64,000 bases of DNA from Bacteroidota bacterium (GTDB lineage Bacteria > Bacteroidota > Ignavibacteria > UBA10030 > SZUA-254). The notes beneath the pieces are model-generated. The model was not told the origin of the DNA. It saw nothing but the letters and a program-made list of their open reading frames with translations, and ran no database searches. The DNA lies in contig JAGVIE010000048.1 in the NCBI GenBank assembly GCA_020056225.1, positions 1 to 64,000 on the forward strand. The letters run 5' to 3'. A program made the position numbers and the translations under genes. The stretch's first letter is position 1; the number at the start of each line of letters is the position of its first letter. Positions 44,009 to 53,627 of this stretch are shown one piece after another.

Positions 44009-47000
44009 TTATTTCGTTATACGCTCGATACTGATCGAACATTGTTCGCCGTTAATGTCCCATTCGGCAGTGTATCCTCCTTCGACAAGAATTTCGATCA
44101 TGCCAGTTGCAAGCGTTTCGTTCTTCACATATTCCCCAAGTGAACTTAATGCTCTCGATAATTTTTCCTTTGCATCATATGAGATACGAATTCTATCGGT
44201 AACATCAAAACCTGCATCCTTCCTCATATTCTGAATGCGGCTTATAAATTCACGCGCGAATCCTTCGTCAATCAATTCCTGTGACAGTTCTGTATCGAGT
44301 GCGACTGTAACCGTGTTATCCGATTCGACTACCCATCCTTTTAACTCTTCATGCAGTATTTCAACATCCTCGCGAAGGATGACAGTTCCTGAGCCGTTCA
44401 ACTGGATGGTAAGACTTCCTCTTGTCTCGATCTCTTTGATTTCCTTTGATGTAAAATTTCTGATCGCGGCGGCAACAGGCTGAACCGACTTTCCATATTT
44501 TGGACCGAGCGATTTAAAATTAGGTTTTACCGTTTTATGAACGATGCCAGAATCATCATCTACATATTCAAGCTTTTTCACGTTTATTTCATCGAGGATA
44601 ACATCTTCCATCCGCGCAATCTCTTCACGGTCGCGTTCATTGAAAACCGGAACTATGATGCGCTTCAACGGCTGGCGTACTTTAAGGTTAGATTTGTTCC
44701 TTATCGCGCGAACGAGTGATACAATTCTCTGCGCTTTCTCCATTCTCGATTCAAGCGCATGATCGATTGCTTTTTCATCGGCTTCAGGTATCATTGCCAG
44801 ATGTACGGATTCGTCGGCTTCCCGCTTCGCGACTGAATTGAGATTCGAATAAATCGATTCAGCAAGAAACGGCGCGAATGGCGCCATCAATTTTGATATG
44901 ACGATTACGCACTCGTACAATGTTTGATAGGCGGCAATCTTATCGGCGCCTTTTTCATTTTTCCAGAACCGGCGTCTGTTTCTTCTTACGTACCAATTCG
45001 ATAACTGGTCGATAGTAAAATTGCTGATTGCACGCGCGGCTTCGGTTACATTATAATTATCCATCGCTGATTCATAGGTCTTGATCAAAGAATTTAATAC
45101 CGAAATAATCCAGCGATCTATCTCGGGCCGTTTGTCAACCGGTACATGTGTTTCACTAAAAACAAATTTATCGATATTCGCATATAAGCTGAAGAAGGCA
45201 TAAGTGTTCAACAGCGTTCCGAGGAATTTCCTTTGAACTTCAACAAGACCTTCTTCATCGAAAAGCGTAGGCCGCCACGGCGGACTCGTTGCCACTAAAT
45301 ACCATCTGGATGTATCCGCGCCGTACTTCTCGATGATACCGAATGGGTCAACGGTGTTTCCCTTCGACTTCGACATTTTCTGTCCGTCCTTATCGAGGAT
45401 AAGATCGTTGACAAGGATATTCTTGTATGCCGGTTTATCGAACAAAAACGTGCTGATAGAATGCAACGAATAAAACCATCCCCGTGTTTGATCGACACCT
45501 TCACAAATGAAATCCGCCGGATGCTGTTCGCCGGAATCAATCAACTCTTTATTCTCGAACGGATAATGCCATTGCGCAAACGGCATCGCGCCCGAATCGA
45601 ACCACACATCGATGAGTTCGGGTGTGCGTTTCATCTCGCCGCCGCATGAGCAATCGAATGTTACAGCATCAACATGCGGTTTGTGAAGATCGAGCGGCTC
45701 CTGAATTCCTTTCCCTTGTTTATACTCTGCAACACTTCCGACACATTTTAGCTTGCCGCATTTTTCACAAACCCAGATCGGGAGCGGCGTGCCCCAGAAA
45801 CGGTCGCGAGAGAGCGACCAATCTTTATTATCTTCCAGCCAATTTCCAAAACGACCCTCACCGACTTCGGGCGGAAACCAATTGATTGTTTTGTTCAGCT
45901 CAACCATCCGGGCGGCGTACTTCGTTGTAGCGATATACCACGACTCACGCGCATAGTACAACAACGGCATCTTGCACCGCCAGCAATGTGGGTAACTGTG
46001 CGTGATCATTTCCTTTTTGTAAAGGATATGACGTTCCTTTAGATTTCGGATGATATCCGGATCGGCATCTTTTACAAACTTACCGTAAAACTCGGTAACT
46101 TCGGGACCGAATTCTCCGCTTTTGTTTACCGGATGGATTGTCGGGAGACCATACTTCTTCGAAACTTGATAATCGTCTTCACCGTATGCCGGTGCGATGT
46201 GAACAATTCCGGAGCCATCTACAGTTGTAACAAAATCTCCTTCAATTACATACCACGCCCGTTCTTTTGCAGGATGATAACTGTAAAGACGCTCGTATTC
46301 TTTACCGGTCAACGCCTTACCTTTAAATTTCTCAATCACCGCATATTCACCATCAAGCACACCAAGTCGCGCCTCGGCAAGAATTAATTTTTCACCTTTG
46401 TGTTCAACCTTCACATAATCGACATCGGGATGAATTGCAAGAGCAACATTCGATATCAACGTCCATGGCGTTGTAGTCCAGACGAGGAAATAGGTATTCT
46501 CCTCTCCTTTTGCTTTCATCTTGATGTAAATACTCGGGTCTTTCACATCTTCGTAACCGAGGGAAACTTCGTGCGATGACAATGGAGTTTCACATCTGGG
46601 ACAATACGGTTGAATCTTGTATCCTTTATAAATCAAACCCTTATCGAAGTACTGCTTCAACGCCCACCAGATTGATTCGATATATTCATTCGTGAATGTA
46701 ATATACGGATCATCGAGATTGACCCAATAACCCATCCGCTCTGTCATTCTTTCCCAATCGGCCTTGTATTTCCAAACTGACTTCCTGCATTCGTCATTGA
46801 ACTTCGAAACACCGTAACGAACGATATCTTCTTTGTGCTTGAAGCCGAGCATTTTTTCGACTTCAATCTCGACCGGCAAGCCGTGTGTATCCCATCCCGC
46901 CTTACGATGTACCTGAAATCCTCTCATCGTTTTATACCGGCAGACTAAATCTTTCAACGTGCGGCTCATAACGTGATGGATCCCCGGACGTCCGTTTGCG

Positions 47001-47161
47001 GTCGGCGGACCTTCGTAGAATGTAAAGCCCGGTTTACCGGCGCGGAGGGAAATACTTTTCTCGAAAATTTTGTTCTCTTTCCAGAACTTTAGAATTTCCA
47101 GCTCGAGCTGAGAGTAATTTATTTTATCTGTGAGTTCTTTGAACACTATATTATTATTCAC
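44009..47161 (-). CDS. ileS: Isoleucyl-tRNA synthetase (long, eukaryote-like type)
   Basis: A 1050-residue class Ia synthetase that charges tRNA-Ile and edits valine. It starts at GTG, overlapping the DUF2905 stop as GTGA. The HIGH-type motif is TANGRPGIHH (54-63) and the KMSKS loop is KMSKSKGN. Cysteine pairs CPRC, CWRC and CEKC occur through the insert. The editing domain contains WTTTPWTL and DGSGIVHIAPAYGEDDY. Length and the GIHH and PYCPRC contexts place it with the type 2 (eukaryote/archaea-like, often mupirocin-insensitive) branch. Resistance itself is not shown. Confidence 0.96.
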   Translation of the reverse strand: MNNNIVFKELTDKINYSQLELEILKFWKENKIFEKSISLRAGKPGFTFYEGPPTANGRPGIHHVMSRTLKDLVCRYKTMRGFQVHRKAGWDTHGLPVEIEVEKMLGFKHKEDIVRYGVSKFNDECRKSVWKYKADWERMTERMGYWVNLDDPYITFTNEYIESIWWALKQYFDKGLIYKGYKIQPYCPRCETPLSSHEVSLGYEDVKDPSIYIKMKAKGEENTYFLVWTTTPWTLISNVALAIHPDVDYVKVEHKGEKLILAEARLGVLDGEYAVIEKFKGKALTGKEYERLYSYHPAKERAWYVIEGDFVTTVDGSGIVHIAPAYGEDDYQVSKKYGLPTIHPVNKSGEFGPEVTEFYGKFVKDADPDIIRNLKERHILYKKEMITHSYPHCWRCKMPLLYYARESWYIATTKYAARMVELNKTINWFPPEVGEGRFGNWLEDNKDWSLSRDRFWGTPLPIWVCEKCGKLKCVGSVAEYKQGKGIQEPLDLHKPHVDAVTFDCSCGGEMKRTPELIDVWFDSGAMPFAQWHYPFENKELIDSGEQHPADFICEGVDQTRGWFYSLHSISTFLFDKPAYKNILVNDLILDKDGQKMSKSKGNTVDPFGIIEKYGADTSRWYLVATSPPWRPTLFDEEGLVEVQRKFLGTLLNTYAFFSLYANIDKFVFSETHVPVDKRPEIDRWIISVLNSLIKTYESAMDNYNVTEAARAISNFTIDQLSNWYVRRNRRRFWKNEKGADKIAAYQTLYECVIVISKLMAPFAPFLAESIYSNLNSVAKREADESVHLAMIPEADEKAIDHALESRMEKAQRIVSLVRAIRNKSNLKVRQPLKRIIVPVFNERDREEIARMEDVILDEINVKKLEYVDDDSGIVHKTVKPNFKSLGPKYGKSVQPVAAAIRNFTSKEIKEIETRGSLTIQLNGSGTVILREDVEILHEELKGWVVESDNTVTVALDTELSQELIDEGFAREFISRIQNMRKDAGFDVTDRIRISYDAKEKLSRALSSLGEYVKNETLATGMIEILVEGGYTAEWDINGEQCSISIERITK

Positions 47162-47382
47162 TTTCTAGTAAGAAACGATATCAACCAAAATACTATGCTT
47201 AGCAGAAAACTTAGAATTAAGCTCGATGTAATTGGAAAATAAAACTGAAAATTATCTTTCTTTATGTTTATATCCCCCGGCAGTTTGCCAAGCAGAGGAA
47301 TTTTATCAAAAAACATCAGCACAATACCAACACCGGTTAGAACTAAACCGAACACAATCAACAATTTTCCGATGGTCTGCAT
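47158..47382 (-). CDS. DUF2905 small membrane protein
   Basis: A 74-residue protein with two TM helices (about 5-24 and 51-71) linked by the signature IPLLGKLPGDINIKKDNF. DUF2905 is widely conserved but uncharacterised. Its stop overlaps the ileS GTG by four bases. Confidence 0.85.
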   Translation of the reverse strand: MQTIGKLLIVFGLVLTGVGIVLMFFDKIPLLGKLPGDINIKKDNFQFYFPITSSLILSFLLSIVFWLISFLTRK

Positions 47383-47427
47383 AATCGAACAGGTATCATT
47401 AATTTTAATTATGGGTTTTAGTTCGGT

Positions 47428-48258
47428 TTATAGTTGCTTTACTATCTCTTTCATTATTTTCGTCAGTTTAGGCTCGGCTTTGTTCGCAACTGAGATTATT
47501 TCATCGACCGAAACCGGTTTAAGAGTATCCGGGAAGCATTCATCTGTAATGATTGAGATGCCAAGAACATTCATTCCCATATGCACCGCAACTATGTTTT
47601 CCGGAACTGTAGACATACCTACCGCGTCTGCCCCTATATTGTGCAGGAAGCGGTACTCGGCACGGGTTTCCAAATTTGGACCCTGAACAGCAACAAATAC
47701 ACCGCGCTGTACTTTGATCTTCGCTTCGGCGGCTATCTTTTCCGCCAGCTTAATTAATTTTTTGCTATACGGCTCAGACATATCAGGAAAACGAGGACCA
47801 AAGTCATCATCGTTCGGACCGATAAGCGGATTAGTGCCCTGAAGATTGATATGATCGGTTATCAACATGAGATCACCGCGATGAAATTGCGGATTCATCC
47901 CGCCAGCCGCGTTTGATATGAGCAGTGTCTTCACGCCAAGGCCAAATCTTCGGGACATCACACGTACAGGAAACGTCACCTGCTGTAATGAATATCCTTC
48001 ATAATAATGGAAGCGTCCCTGCATCGCAACGACCTTCTTTCCGGCAAGCGTTCCGAAAATCAATTTGCCGTGGTGCGATTCAACAGTCGATATGGGGAAA
48101 TGAGGAATTTCATCATAATCTAATACTATCTCCTTCCTGATTTCTTTCACCAAGCCGCCGAGACCCGTTCCTAGAATGATACCTATTTCGGGCATCATCT
48201 TTGTATGCTTACGGATGTACTTAAGCGATTCATCAATCTGTTCACGAAGCGATATCAT
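47428..48258 (-). CDS. punA: Purine-nucleoside phosphorylase
   Basis: A 276-residue trimeric-type phosphorylase that splits inosine or guanosine with phosphate. Motifs are [11 protein letters not shown] (phosphate), [40 protein letters not shown] and [17 protein letters not shown], ending in [14 protein letters not shown]. Typical length. It lies four bases after the divIVA-like gene and 45 before DUF2905. Confidence 0.95.
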   Translation of the reverse strand: MISLREQIDESLKYIRKHTKMMPEIGIILGTGLGGLVKEIRKEIVLDYDEIPHFPISTVESHHGKLIFGTLAGKKVVAMQGRFHYYEGYSLQQVTFPVRVMSRRFGLGVKTLLISNAAGGMNPQFHRGDLMLITDHINLQGTNPLIGPNDDDFGPRFPDMSEPYSKKLIKLAEKIAAEAKIKVQRGVFVAVQGPNLETRAEYRFLHNIGADAVGMSTVPENIVAVHMGMNVLGISIITDECFPDTLKPVSVDEIISVANKAEPKLTKIMKEIVKQL

Positions 48259-48262
48259 AAGA

Positions 48263-48802
48263 TCATTCTAAATTTTTTATTATTTCTTCGATCTCTGTTT
48301 TTTCTTTGGATGTCTCTCTGCTAAGTTCGTCCTCATTCTGAGAGGGAAATGCTTCATCAAATTCAAGTGTCTTTATTAAGTCGAGTTCCGAATTCAACAG
48401 CATCTTCAACCTGACAACGATAGAGTCTTTTCTCGCTTTAAGAATTGTAATCTGTTCTTTTATCGCAGTTAAATTTGTTCGAGATTTATCAAGTATCTGT
48501 GTTGCCTTCAATTCAGCTTCATGGATAATTAGCTGCGCTTCCTTCCGGGCGTTCTCAACCGCCTTCCCGCCGGTCTCTTGAGCCTGCATGAAAGTTTGCT
48601 GTATCGCTTTTTCCATAGACGTATAGTCTTGAAGTTTTGTTTCAAGTTCGACAACCCGCTCTCTTAACTGAGAATTCAATTTGTTTATTTCCTCAAACTC
48701 AGCCGCCATACTTTCGAGGTAAGAAGTGACTTCAGCCGGATCGAAGCCGCGCATTTTTGTTGCAAATTTTTTATTCTTCATATCGAGCGTTGTTAGTTTC
48801 AT
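48263..48802 (-). CDS. DivIVA-domain protein
   Basis: The ATG at 48802 has GAAGGTG seven bases upstream and gives a 179-residue protein. Residues 3-35 ([11 protein letters not shown] ... [15 protein letters not shown]) match the DivIVA lipid-binding N-terminus with the conserved F-x-x-x-x-R-G-x-D-x-x-E-V. The rest is coiled coil (40-140) with an acidic tail. DivIVA proteins mark curved or polar membrane and organise division or wall growth. It starts four bases after the yggS stop, in the usual yggS-divIVA order. Confidence 0.85.
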   Translation of the reverse strand: MKLTTLDMKNKKFATKMRGFDPAEVTSYLESMAAEFEEINKLNSQLRERVVELETKLQDYTSMEKAIQQTFMQAQETGGKAVENARKEAQLIIHEAELKATQILDKSRTNLTAIKEQITILKARKDSIVVRLKMLLNSELDLIKTLEFDEAFPSQNEDELSRETSKEKTEIEEIIKNLE

Positions 48803-48806
48803 AATT

Positions 48807-49493
48807 TCACCTTCGAGTAACCCGGCTGCCGAATATTGCCGTTCCGATCCGAACCATCGTAGCACCCTCTTCTATGGCAACTTCAAAATCATGCGACATT
48901 CCCATCGATAGCACCGGCATTTTTAATCCTTCATCTTCTAAAGACTTTTTCAACCGAGCCAGCGCTCTGTACGCAGGCCGGGAATCTTCAGGGTTCGAAA
49001 GAAACGGTCCGATTGTCATCAATCCCTTCAGATTGATATTCGGGAGCTTACTTAAATCCTTCACAAACTTTTCCGTATCTACAAGTGAAACTCCGAATTT
49101 ACTCTCTTCGTCACCGGTATTCACTTCCACCAGAACATCGATCTTGCGCCCTGTCTTACCAGACCATTTCGATAACTGCTCACCAAGGGATAACGAATCA
49201 ACCGCATGAATCATGTGAATCCAATCTCCGATGTACTTTATCTTATTCGACTGAAGATGCCCGATAAAATGCCATCTAACTCTCTCATCGGGAACTTCAC
49301 CGCGCTTTTGCCGAAGCTCCTGTACATAATTTTCCCCAATGTCATAAAGACCAGCTTCGACAACCTTTTTGATGTCACCGGCGCCGAAAGTTTTCGAAAC
49401 TGCAATCAGAGTAATCTCTTCCGGATTTCGGTGAACTCGGCGGCAAGCGTTTATTATTCGCTGGCGTATATTTTTAACATTTTCAGCGATCAT
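48807..49493 (-). CDS. YggS/PLPBP-family pyridoxal-phosphate homeostasis protein
   Basis: A 228-residue PLP-binding barrel. I start at the ATG at 49493 (MIAENVKNIRQRI) as the family does; the frame could extend to 49529. PLP-lysine lies in TLIAVSKTFGAG. YVQELRQKR, WHFIGHLQSNKIKYI, EVNTGDEESKFG, GLMTIGPF and LSMGMSHDFEVAIEEGATMVRIGTAIFG are all standard. It has no enzymatic reaction and buffers PLP and amino-acid pools. It heads the minus-strand housekeeping run. Confidence 0.93.
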   Translation of the reverse strand: MIAENVKNIRQRIINACRRVHRNPEEITLIAVSKTFGAGDIKKVVEAGLYDIGENYVQELRQKRGEVPDERVRWHFIGHLQSNKIKYIGDWIHMIHAVDSLSLGEQLSKWSGKTGRKIDVLVEVNTGDEESKFGVSLVDTEKFVKDLSKLPNINLKGLMTIGPFLSNPEDSRPAYRALARLKKSLEDEGLKMPVLSMGMSHDFEVAIEEGATMVRIGTAIFGSRVTRR

Positions 49494-49562
49494 CGGGTCT
49501 TGTAGACAGTAAATATACCTGATTTTCATGTAAAAAACAATGTGCGGGAATCATTCACATAC

Positions 49563-49592
49563 TTGACTTCCGATAAATTTTTTCTTTATATT
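49563..49592 (+). promoter_or_regulatory. Sigma-70-like promoter of the TPR gene
   Basis: TTGACT (49563-49568), an 18-base spacer, then TATATT (49587-49592). It lies 28 bases before the ATG at 49621, giving a leader of about 20 bases. The facing minus-strand gene starts at 49493, so the gap is a divergent promoter region. Confidence 0.5.
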
Positions 49593-49620
49593 TCATTAAC
49601 ACTAATTTTGAGAAGTTGGA

Positions 49621-51045
49621 ATGGATAGTTTTTATTTTGATAATATGGATGATGAGCAGGAAGAACCGACCGGTAACGGCGAGCATATCGAAGACGAGAT
49701 AAAGAAAATATCGGAACGAATTCGTGAAGGCTCCCACGGTTCAATCAGCTCTGAAACACTTGAGGAAATTGTAAGCTATTTTTTTGAAAACCAAAAATTC
49801 GCCGATGCCCTACCGTTCATTAATCTGCTGATTGAGCAAAGTCCTTACAGTTCAGATGCCTGGCTTAAAAAGGGAATGATTTACAACCACCTTCAGCGAT
49901 ATCAGGATGCCCTCGAATACTTTGAGGAAGCATTGAAATTAAATCCTGTCGATGCGGAATTGCTTACCGGTTACGGCTTTTCACTGGATAATCTCGCGCG
50001 TTACGAAGAAGCCCTCCGAAGTTTTGATAAAGCGTTGGAGATCGATCCCGGAAATGAAGATTCGCTCTTTGCAAAAGCGATCTCTCTTGAAAAAATGAAC
50101 CGGTACGAGGAATCGGTGCGAATTTTCAAATTTATCCTCAATGTGAAACCGGATCATAAAGAAGCTTTATATGAATTAGGATTTTGCTACGATTGCCTCG
50201 ATAAATTCAAAGATGCCCTTGAATGCTACGATAAACATTTATCTCTTGATCCGTATAATTACAACGCCTGGTATAACAGGGGAATTCTTTTCAACAGGAT
50301 GTCTGAATACAGCCGCGCCATCGAGAGTTACGATATTGCTATTGCCATAAAGGAAGATTTCATTATTGCATGGTATAACAAAGGAAATGCGTACGCGAAC
50401 ATGGGCAGGTTATTCGATGCGATTGAGTGTTATAAAGAATCAATTAGGGTCGACGTAAAAGATGTCCCATCCTGGCACAATCTCGGTAATGCGTATGAAG
50501 AATTGTGTAACTTCCGGGACGGGATAAAATGCTTTACTCAAGCCATCAAGCTGGATCCAAAACATTACGAATCATACTACGGGCGCGGTTGCTGTTACGA
50601 TTCTCTCGAACAATACTCGAAAGCGTACGACGATTATAATTCTGCAATCGCCCTGTGCAGAAATTATCCTGAACTTTGGCATGCAAAGGGAGACGCCGCA
50701 TATAACCTCGGGAAATGGCGCGAGGCATTGTTCAGTTATAAGATGACTGTCAGAATGGATCCGCTCAATCTTGAAGCATGGTTAGACCTCGGTGAGACGC
50801 TTCTTGAATATGGCTACTTCAAAGAAGCGCTTAAAGCATTCAACAAGTGCATCGAGTTACAGCCGAAATGGGCTGAGCCATATTACAGCAGAGCTAAAGT
50901 TTTACTGCTCATGCGGAAAACATTCGATGCTATCGAATCGTTGAAAACATCTTTCCGGCTCGATCCGGAAAAGAAAAAAGCTTTTGAAAAAGAATTCCCC
51001 GGCGTCCGGACAATCAAAGAATTTACAAATCTGTTAGAGCAATAA
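49621..51045 (+). CDS. TPR-repeat protein
   Basis: A 474-residue cytoplasmic protein. An acidic N-terminus (DNMDDEQEE) is followed by about eleven consecutive 34-residue tetratricopeptide repeats. Examples are ALEYFEEALKLNP, ALRSFDKALEIDPGN, ALECYDKHLSLDPYN, AIESYDIAIAI and ALKAFNKCIELQPKW. There is no enzymatic domain or TM. It is a protein-interaction scaffold whose partners are unknown. It has its own likely promoter. A hairpin (CCCGAT/ATCGGG, 51071-51087) lies between its stop and larE. Confidence 0.88.
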   Translation: MDSFYFDNMDDEQEEPTGNGEHIEDEIKKISERIREGSHGSISSETLEEIVSYFFENQKFADALPFINLLIEQSPYSSDAWLKKGMIYNHLQRYQDALEYFEEALKLNPVDAELLTGYGFSLDNLARYEEALRSFDKALEIDPGNEDSLFAKAISLEKMNRYEESVRIFKFILNVKPDHKEALYELGFCYDCLDKFKDALECYDKHLSLDPYNYNAWYNRGILFNRMSEYSRAIESYDIAIAIKEDFIIAWYNKGNAYANMGRLFDAIECYKESIRVDVKDVPSWHNLGNAYEELCNFRDGIKCFTQAIKLDPKHYESYYGRGCCYDSLEQYSKAYDDYNSAIALCRNYPELWHAKGDAAYNLGKWREALFSYKMTVRMDPLNLEAWLDLGETLLEYGYFKEALKAFNKCIELQPKWAEPYYSRAKVLLLMRKTFDAIESLKTSFRLDPEKKKAFEKEFPGVRTIKEFTNLLEQ

Positions 51046-51070
51046 TCAACCAGATGTATGAATTAATATA

Positions 51071-51087
51071 CCCGATCAGCTATCGGG
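51071..51087 (+). terminator. Small hairpin between the TPR gene and larE
   Basis: CCCGAT (51071-51076) and ATCGGG (51082-51087) form a six-base stem with a five-base loop, followed by CTTCTTGACATTTT. It is 17 bases before the larE ATG, so it could attenuate read-through or shield the ribosome site. Weak T-tract. Confidence 0.35.
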
Positions 51088-51103
51088 CTTCTTGACATTT
51101 TCT

Positions 51104-51925
51104 ATGACCCCTGAACTTGAATCCAAATATATCCGGCTGCAATCTATTCTCCGCGAGATGGGGAATTTAGTCATCGGATACTCCGGCGGCGTGGACAGCA
51201 CTCTTCTTCTTAAAGTAGCTGTGGACGTACTGGATAATAATGCACTTGCTGTGATTGGAAAATCGGAGACCTATCCTCTTCACGAATACGAGGAGGCAAT
51301 CCGAATTGCCAAATCTCTTGGAGCGCGATGGGAAGAAATCCGGACAGAAGAAACAGATAATTTAAAATTCAAAGAAAATCCGATCGACAGATGCTACCAT
51401 TGTAAAACCGAATTATTTTCCAAGTTGCATCTAATCGCAAAAGAGAAGGGATTCAACTGGATTGCCGATGGCGCAATTACCGACGACCTTGCTGATTTCC
51501 GCCCCGGCATGAAAGCCGAGAAGGAACAAAACGTCCGCTCTCCTCTGCTTGAAGCAGGTTTTACTAAGGTTGATGTAAGAGAGCTATCAAAACATTTGGG
51601 ATTACCTACCTGGGATAAGGGTTCATTCGCTTGTCTCTCATCCCGCTTTCCTTACGGCACCTCGATTACCAAGGAAGCTCTTCAAAAAATCGACGCGGCT
51701 GAAAATACATTACGGGAATCTGGCTTCAAGTATTATAGAGTGCGTTATCATGACGAAAAAACCGCTCGAATTGAAGTAGGGACTGAAGAAATAGGGCGCC
51801 TGCTCGATAACGAACTTCGAGCTAAAATCGTTGACAGATTCAAGCAACTGGGTTTTATTTACATTACACTCGACCTGCAGGGTTATCGCACCGGTTCGAT
51901 GAATGAGACATTACCGAACAAATAG
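51104..51925 (+). CDS. larE: ATP-dependent sacrificial sulfur transferase LarE
   Basis: A 273-residue PP-loop protein. I use the ATG at 51104; a TTG at 51092 is possible. The PP-loop SGGVDSTLLLK (27-37) activates the carboxylate of the nickel-pincer precursor with ATP. Cys177 in SFACLSSRFPYG sits at the sacrificial-cysteine position, whose sulfur is given up to make the cofactor of lactate racemase. RCYHCK (96-101) is the second Cys pair. Only one Cys lies in the C-terminal part, so a sulfur-donating rather than Fe-S type is likely. No larA, larB or larC is in the window. The 3' half is duplicated at 53736-54190. Confidence 0.92.
   Translation: MTPELESKYIRLQSILREMGNLVIGYSGGVDSTLLLKVAVDVLDNNALAVIGKSETYPLHEYEEAIRIAKSLGARWEEIRTEETDNLKFKENPIDRCYHCKTELFSKLHLIAKEKGFNWIADGAITDDLADFRPGMKAEKEQNVRSPLLEAGFTKVDVRELSKHLGLPTWDKGSFACLSSRFPYGTSITKEALQKIDAAENTLRESGFKYYRVRYHDEKTARIEVGTEEIGRLLDNELRAKIVDRFKQLGFIYITLDLQGYRTGSMNETLPNK
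51455..51909. repeat. Duplicated segment of larE, original copy
   Basis: This 455-base segment, covering larE codons from Asn119 nearly to the stop, matches 53736-54190 at an offset of 2281 bases. By eye there are about 25 differences (near 94-95% identity). Of 24 changed codons, 21 are synonymous. Similarity stops sharply on both sides. Confidence 0.9.
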
Positions 51926-52278
51926 ATGTAATATCATCTAAAAAACTCAAAAAACACAAAAAAAAGGGAAATGGGCAACCTGATATTTACGTATAAGGTT
52001 GAGTTGCTTTAAAGAAAAATAGGATTTATATCGCTACTGTTCATTCCCCCATACTAATACCAGAAATGAGGATAGTAAAAGTAAGATAGAAATCTAATTG
52101 ATAGTTCTCAGCAATTTGTTGAGAAGAAAAATAAAAATAATTTATTGCACAAAGAGGTGTCATATAATGACAGAGGAACGTGTAAAGATAAGAGAATTTA
52201 ACATAACCCACTTGCATTCTAATAGAATTAGAATGATGTGGGTTTTGTGCCGAACATTTCAAAAAGAATAATAGAAGA
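51926..52278. other. AT-rich gap after larE; no gene
   Basis: No credible ORF. Composition is clearly more AT-rich than larE. The only structure is a long hairpin at 52205-52244, close to the next gene. The region, with the lipoprotein that follows, lies between the two copies of the larE tail and may be inserted DNA. Confidence 0.5.
52205..52247 (+). terminator. Long hairpin followed by TTT
   Basis: AACCCAC (52205-52211) pairs with GTGGGTT (52238-52244) and CATTCTAAT (52215-52223) with ATTAGAATG (52227-52235), with a small internal mismatch and a three-base loop. TTTTG follows. It could terminate larE or be a cruciform associated with inserted DNA. Sixteen paired bases is unusually long for this window. 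Confidence 0.5.
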
Positions 52279-53436
52279 ATGAATATGAAAATGTATATTA
52301 CCATAATTCTGACATTACTTCTTTTTGCGAGTTGTAAACAAGAGGGACCAGTGGATAGCATTAATAATGGGTTGCCAGAAACTATACCTGCATTGTTTGC
52401 TTCTGTCGATGGAAATTGGAATGGGATTTGGGTGTTCGATACTGATTCTCTCAAAATTATCGATAGTATGTATACTGGTCCGGTGGGAGTTCCATTCTTT
52501 TTAGAATTTTCACCTAATTACACTGTATGGTACTCAATATGGGAATCATCACTACATAATTATGAACTTTTTGCAGTTGACGCAGGAACAAAAACAATTC
52601 TACGTAGGGTGAAAACCGAAGAAAGATCTATGACATTTCTGAAAACAAGAGGCCTGTTAGTAACATACGATCGAAAAATTCAATTTTTTAACGATGAAAC
52701 ATTTTCATTAGTTCACAAAGATTCGATTGGTATTCTTTGGCGATTAGTTCGCGCGCCCGGTGAAAGAAAACTTTGCGCAATGTATTGCAATTATAATGGA
52801 GGAGGATTTGCCGGTATTATAGTTTATAATCTCGAGACGTTAAGTATTGATCGGAAATTAAGGGTGGCCGATAGCTTAAGGCAAAGGGGAATGGCACCAG
52901 CCGACCTTAAAATCTCGCCCGATGGAAGATATCTTTTCCTTACGGTTTTTAATTGGATCGGTGGTGGCGGATTCGGTTCATTCCATGCAATAGATTTGAC
53001 TACTGACAGCGTAGTCGCAGAGTACCCGTGCGGAAAATATTCACAGATGGGCGTTAGTCCAGATAGTCGGTATGTTTATATAAGTGATCCTGCAGGTTAT
53101 CTATATGAAATGAATCCTACAGGTCATCTTTTACGCTATGATGTCCATGCTCGCACGATGGAACTCTTTATTGATTGGGTACCATACAATTTGACCGGTG
53201 GTGCGCATGGAAGCCGTTTGATAACAGATCAAATAGTATTAATGCCGGATAATAAAACAATGTTTCTAACAACCCTCAATGGTGAAACACCCGAAGGTAA
53301 GAACATAGCAATAATGAAAGTTGATTTAAATACAAAACAGGTGCTAGGTGTGTACTCCATCCCACTTGATCATCGTGGGTATATTACTGAACAAATTCGG
53401 AGATTAAAACTTGGTATGTACGTCATGAAAAAATAA
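52279..53436 (+). CDS. Lipoprotein with a beta-propeller fold
   Basis: A 385-residue lipoprotein with lipobox LFASC near residue 19 (CKQEG after it). The remainder looks like a seven-bladed YVTN/WD40-type propeller: LKISPDGRYLFLTV, MGVSPDSRYVYISD and VLMPDNKTMFLTTL are blade signatures. No enzymatic motif. It is probably exposed at the outer membrane. Base composition and codon use are more AT-rich than larE or the protease-barrel gene, and it lies between the duplicated larE segments, so it may have entered with the rearrangement. Confidence 0.75.
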   Translation: MNMKMYITIILTLLLFASCKQEGPVDSINNGLPETIPALFASVDGNWNGIWVFDTDSLKIIDSMYTGPVGVPFFLEFSPNYTVWYSIWESSLHNYELFAVDAGTKTILRRVKTEERSMTFLKTRGLLVTYDRKIQFFNDETFSLVHKDSIGILWRLVRAPGERKLCAMYCNYNGGGFAGIIVYNLETLSIDRKLRVADSLRQRGMAPADLKISPDGRYLFLTVFNWIGGGGFGSFHAIDLTTDSVVAEYPCGKYSQMGVSPDSRYVYISDPAGYLYEMNPTGHLLRYDVHARTMELFIDWVPYNLTGGAHGSRLITDQIVLMPDNKTMFLTTLNGETPEGKNIAIMKVDLNTKQVLGVYSIPLDHRGYITEQIRRLKLGMYVMKK

Positions 53437-53461
53437 ATATTAGCAATAAGAGGTGATAATT

Positions 53462-53521
53462 ATGAAATTGTATAGCAAGGCTCCTTCGAAAAGATACCAT
53501 AGCTATATTGATCTGGCGTGA
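53462..53521 (+). CDS. Possible 19-residue ORF
   Basis: ATG at 53462 is preceded by AAGAGGTGATAATT, a good ribosome site, and runs 19 codons (MKLYSKAPSKRYHSYIDLA) to TGA. No similarity recognised. It could be a leader peptide or a decayed gene start. It lies between the lipoprotein and the chimeric ORF and ends at the foot of a hairpin. Confidence 0.2.
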   Translation: MKLYSKAPSKRYHSYIDLA

Positions 53522-53571
53522 TCGTTTGATGGCAGGGACAATCTCTGTCAAACGAAACCATTTCTTTTTTA
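53522..53571 (+). terminator. Hairpin with T-rich tract
   Basis: TCGTTTGA (53522-53529) pairs with TCAAACGA (53548-53555). CAG/CTG extends the stem inside. TTTCTTTTTT follows about five bases later. It lies between the lipoprotein and the chimeric ORF and would separate their transcription. Confidence 0.45.
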
Positions 53572-53627
53572 AGTTGTTATAAATTAAACAATTTGTTCAA
53601 TAATTTCAAGAAAGGAGTTTTTATAAA

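Noticed and set aside
52041-52454. 137-residue minus-strand frame over the lipoprotein start
   Set aside because: It overlaps the signal and first codons of the plus-strand lipoprotein, spans the hairpin, and shows no domain or ribosome site. It is a shadow of AT-rich DNA.
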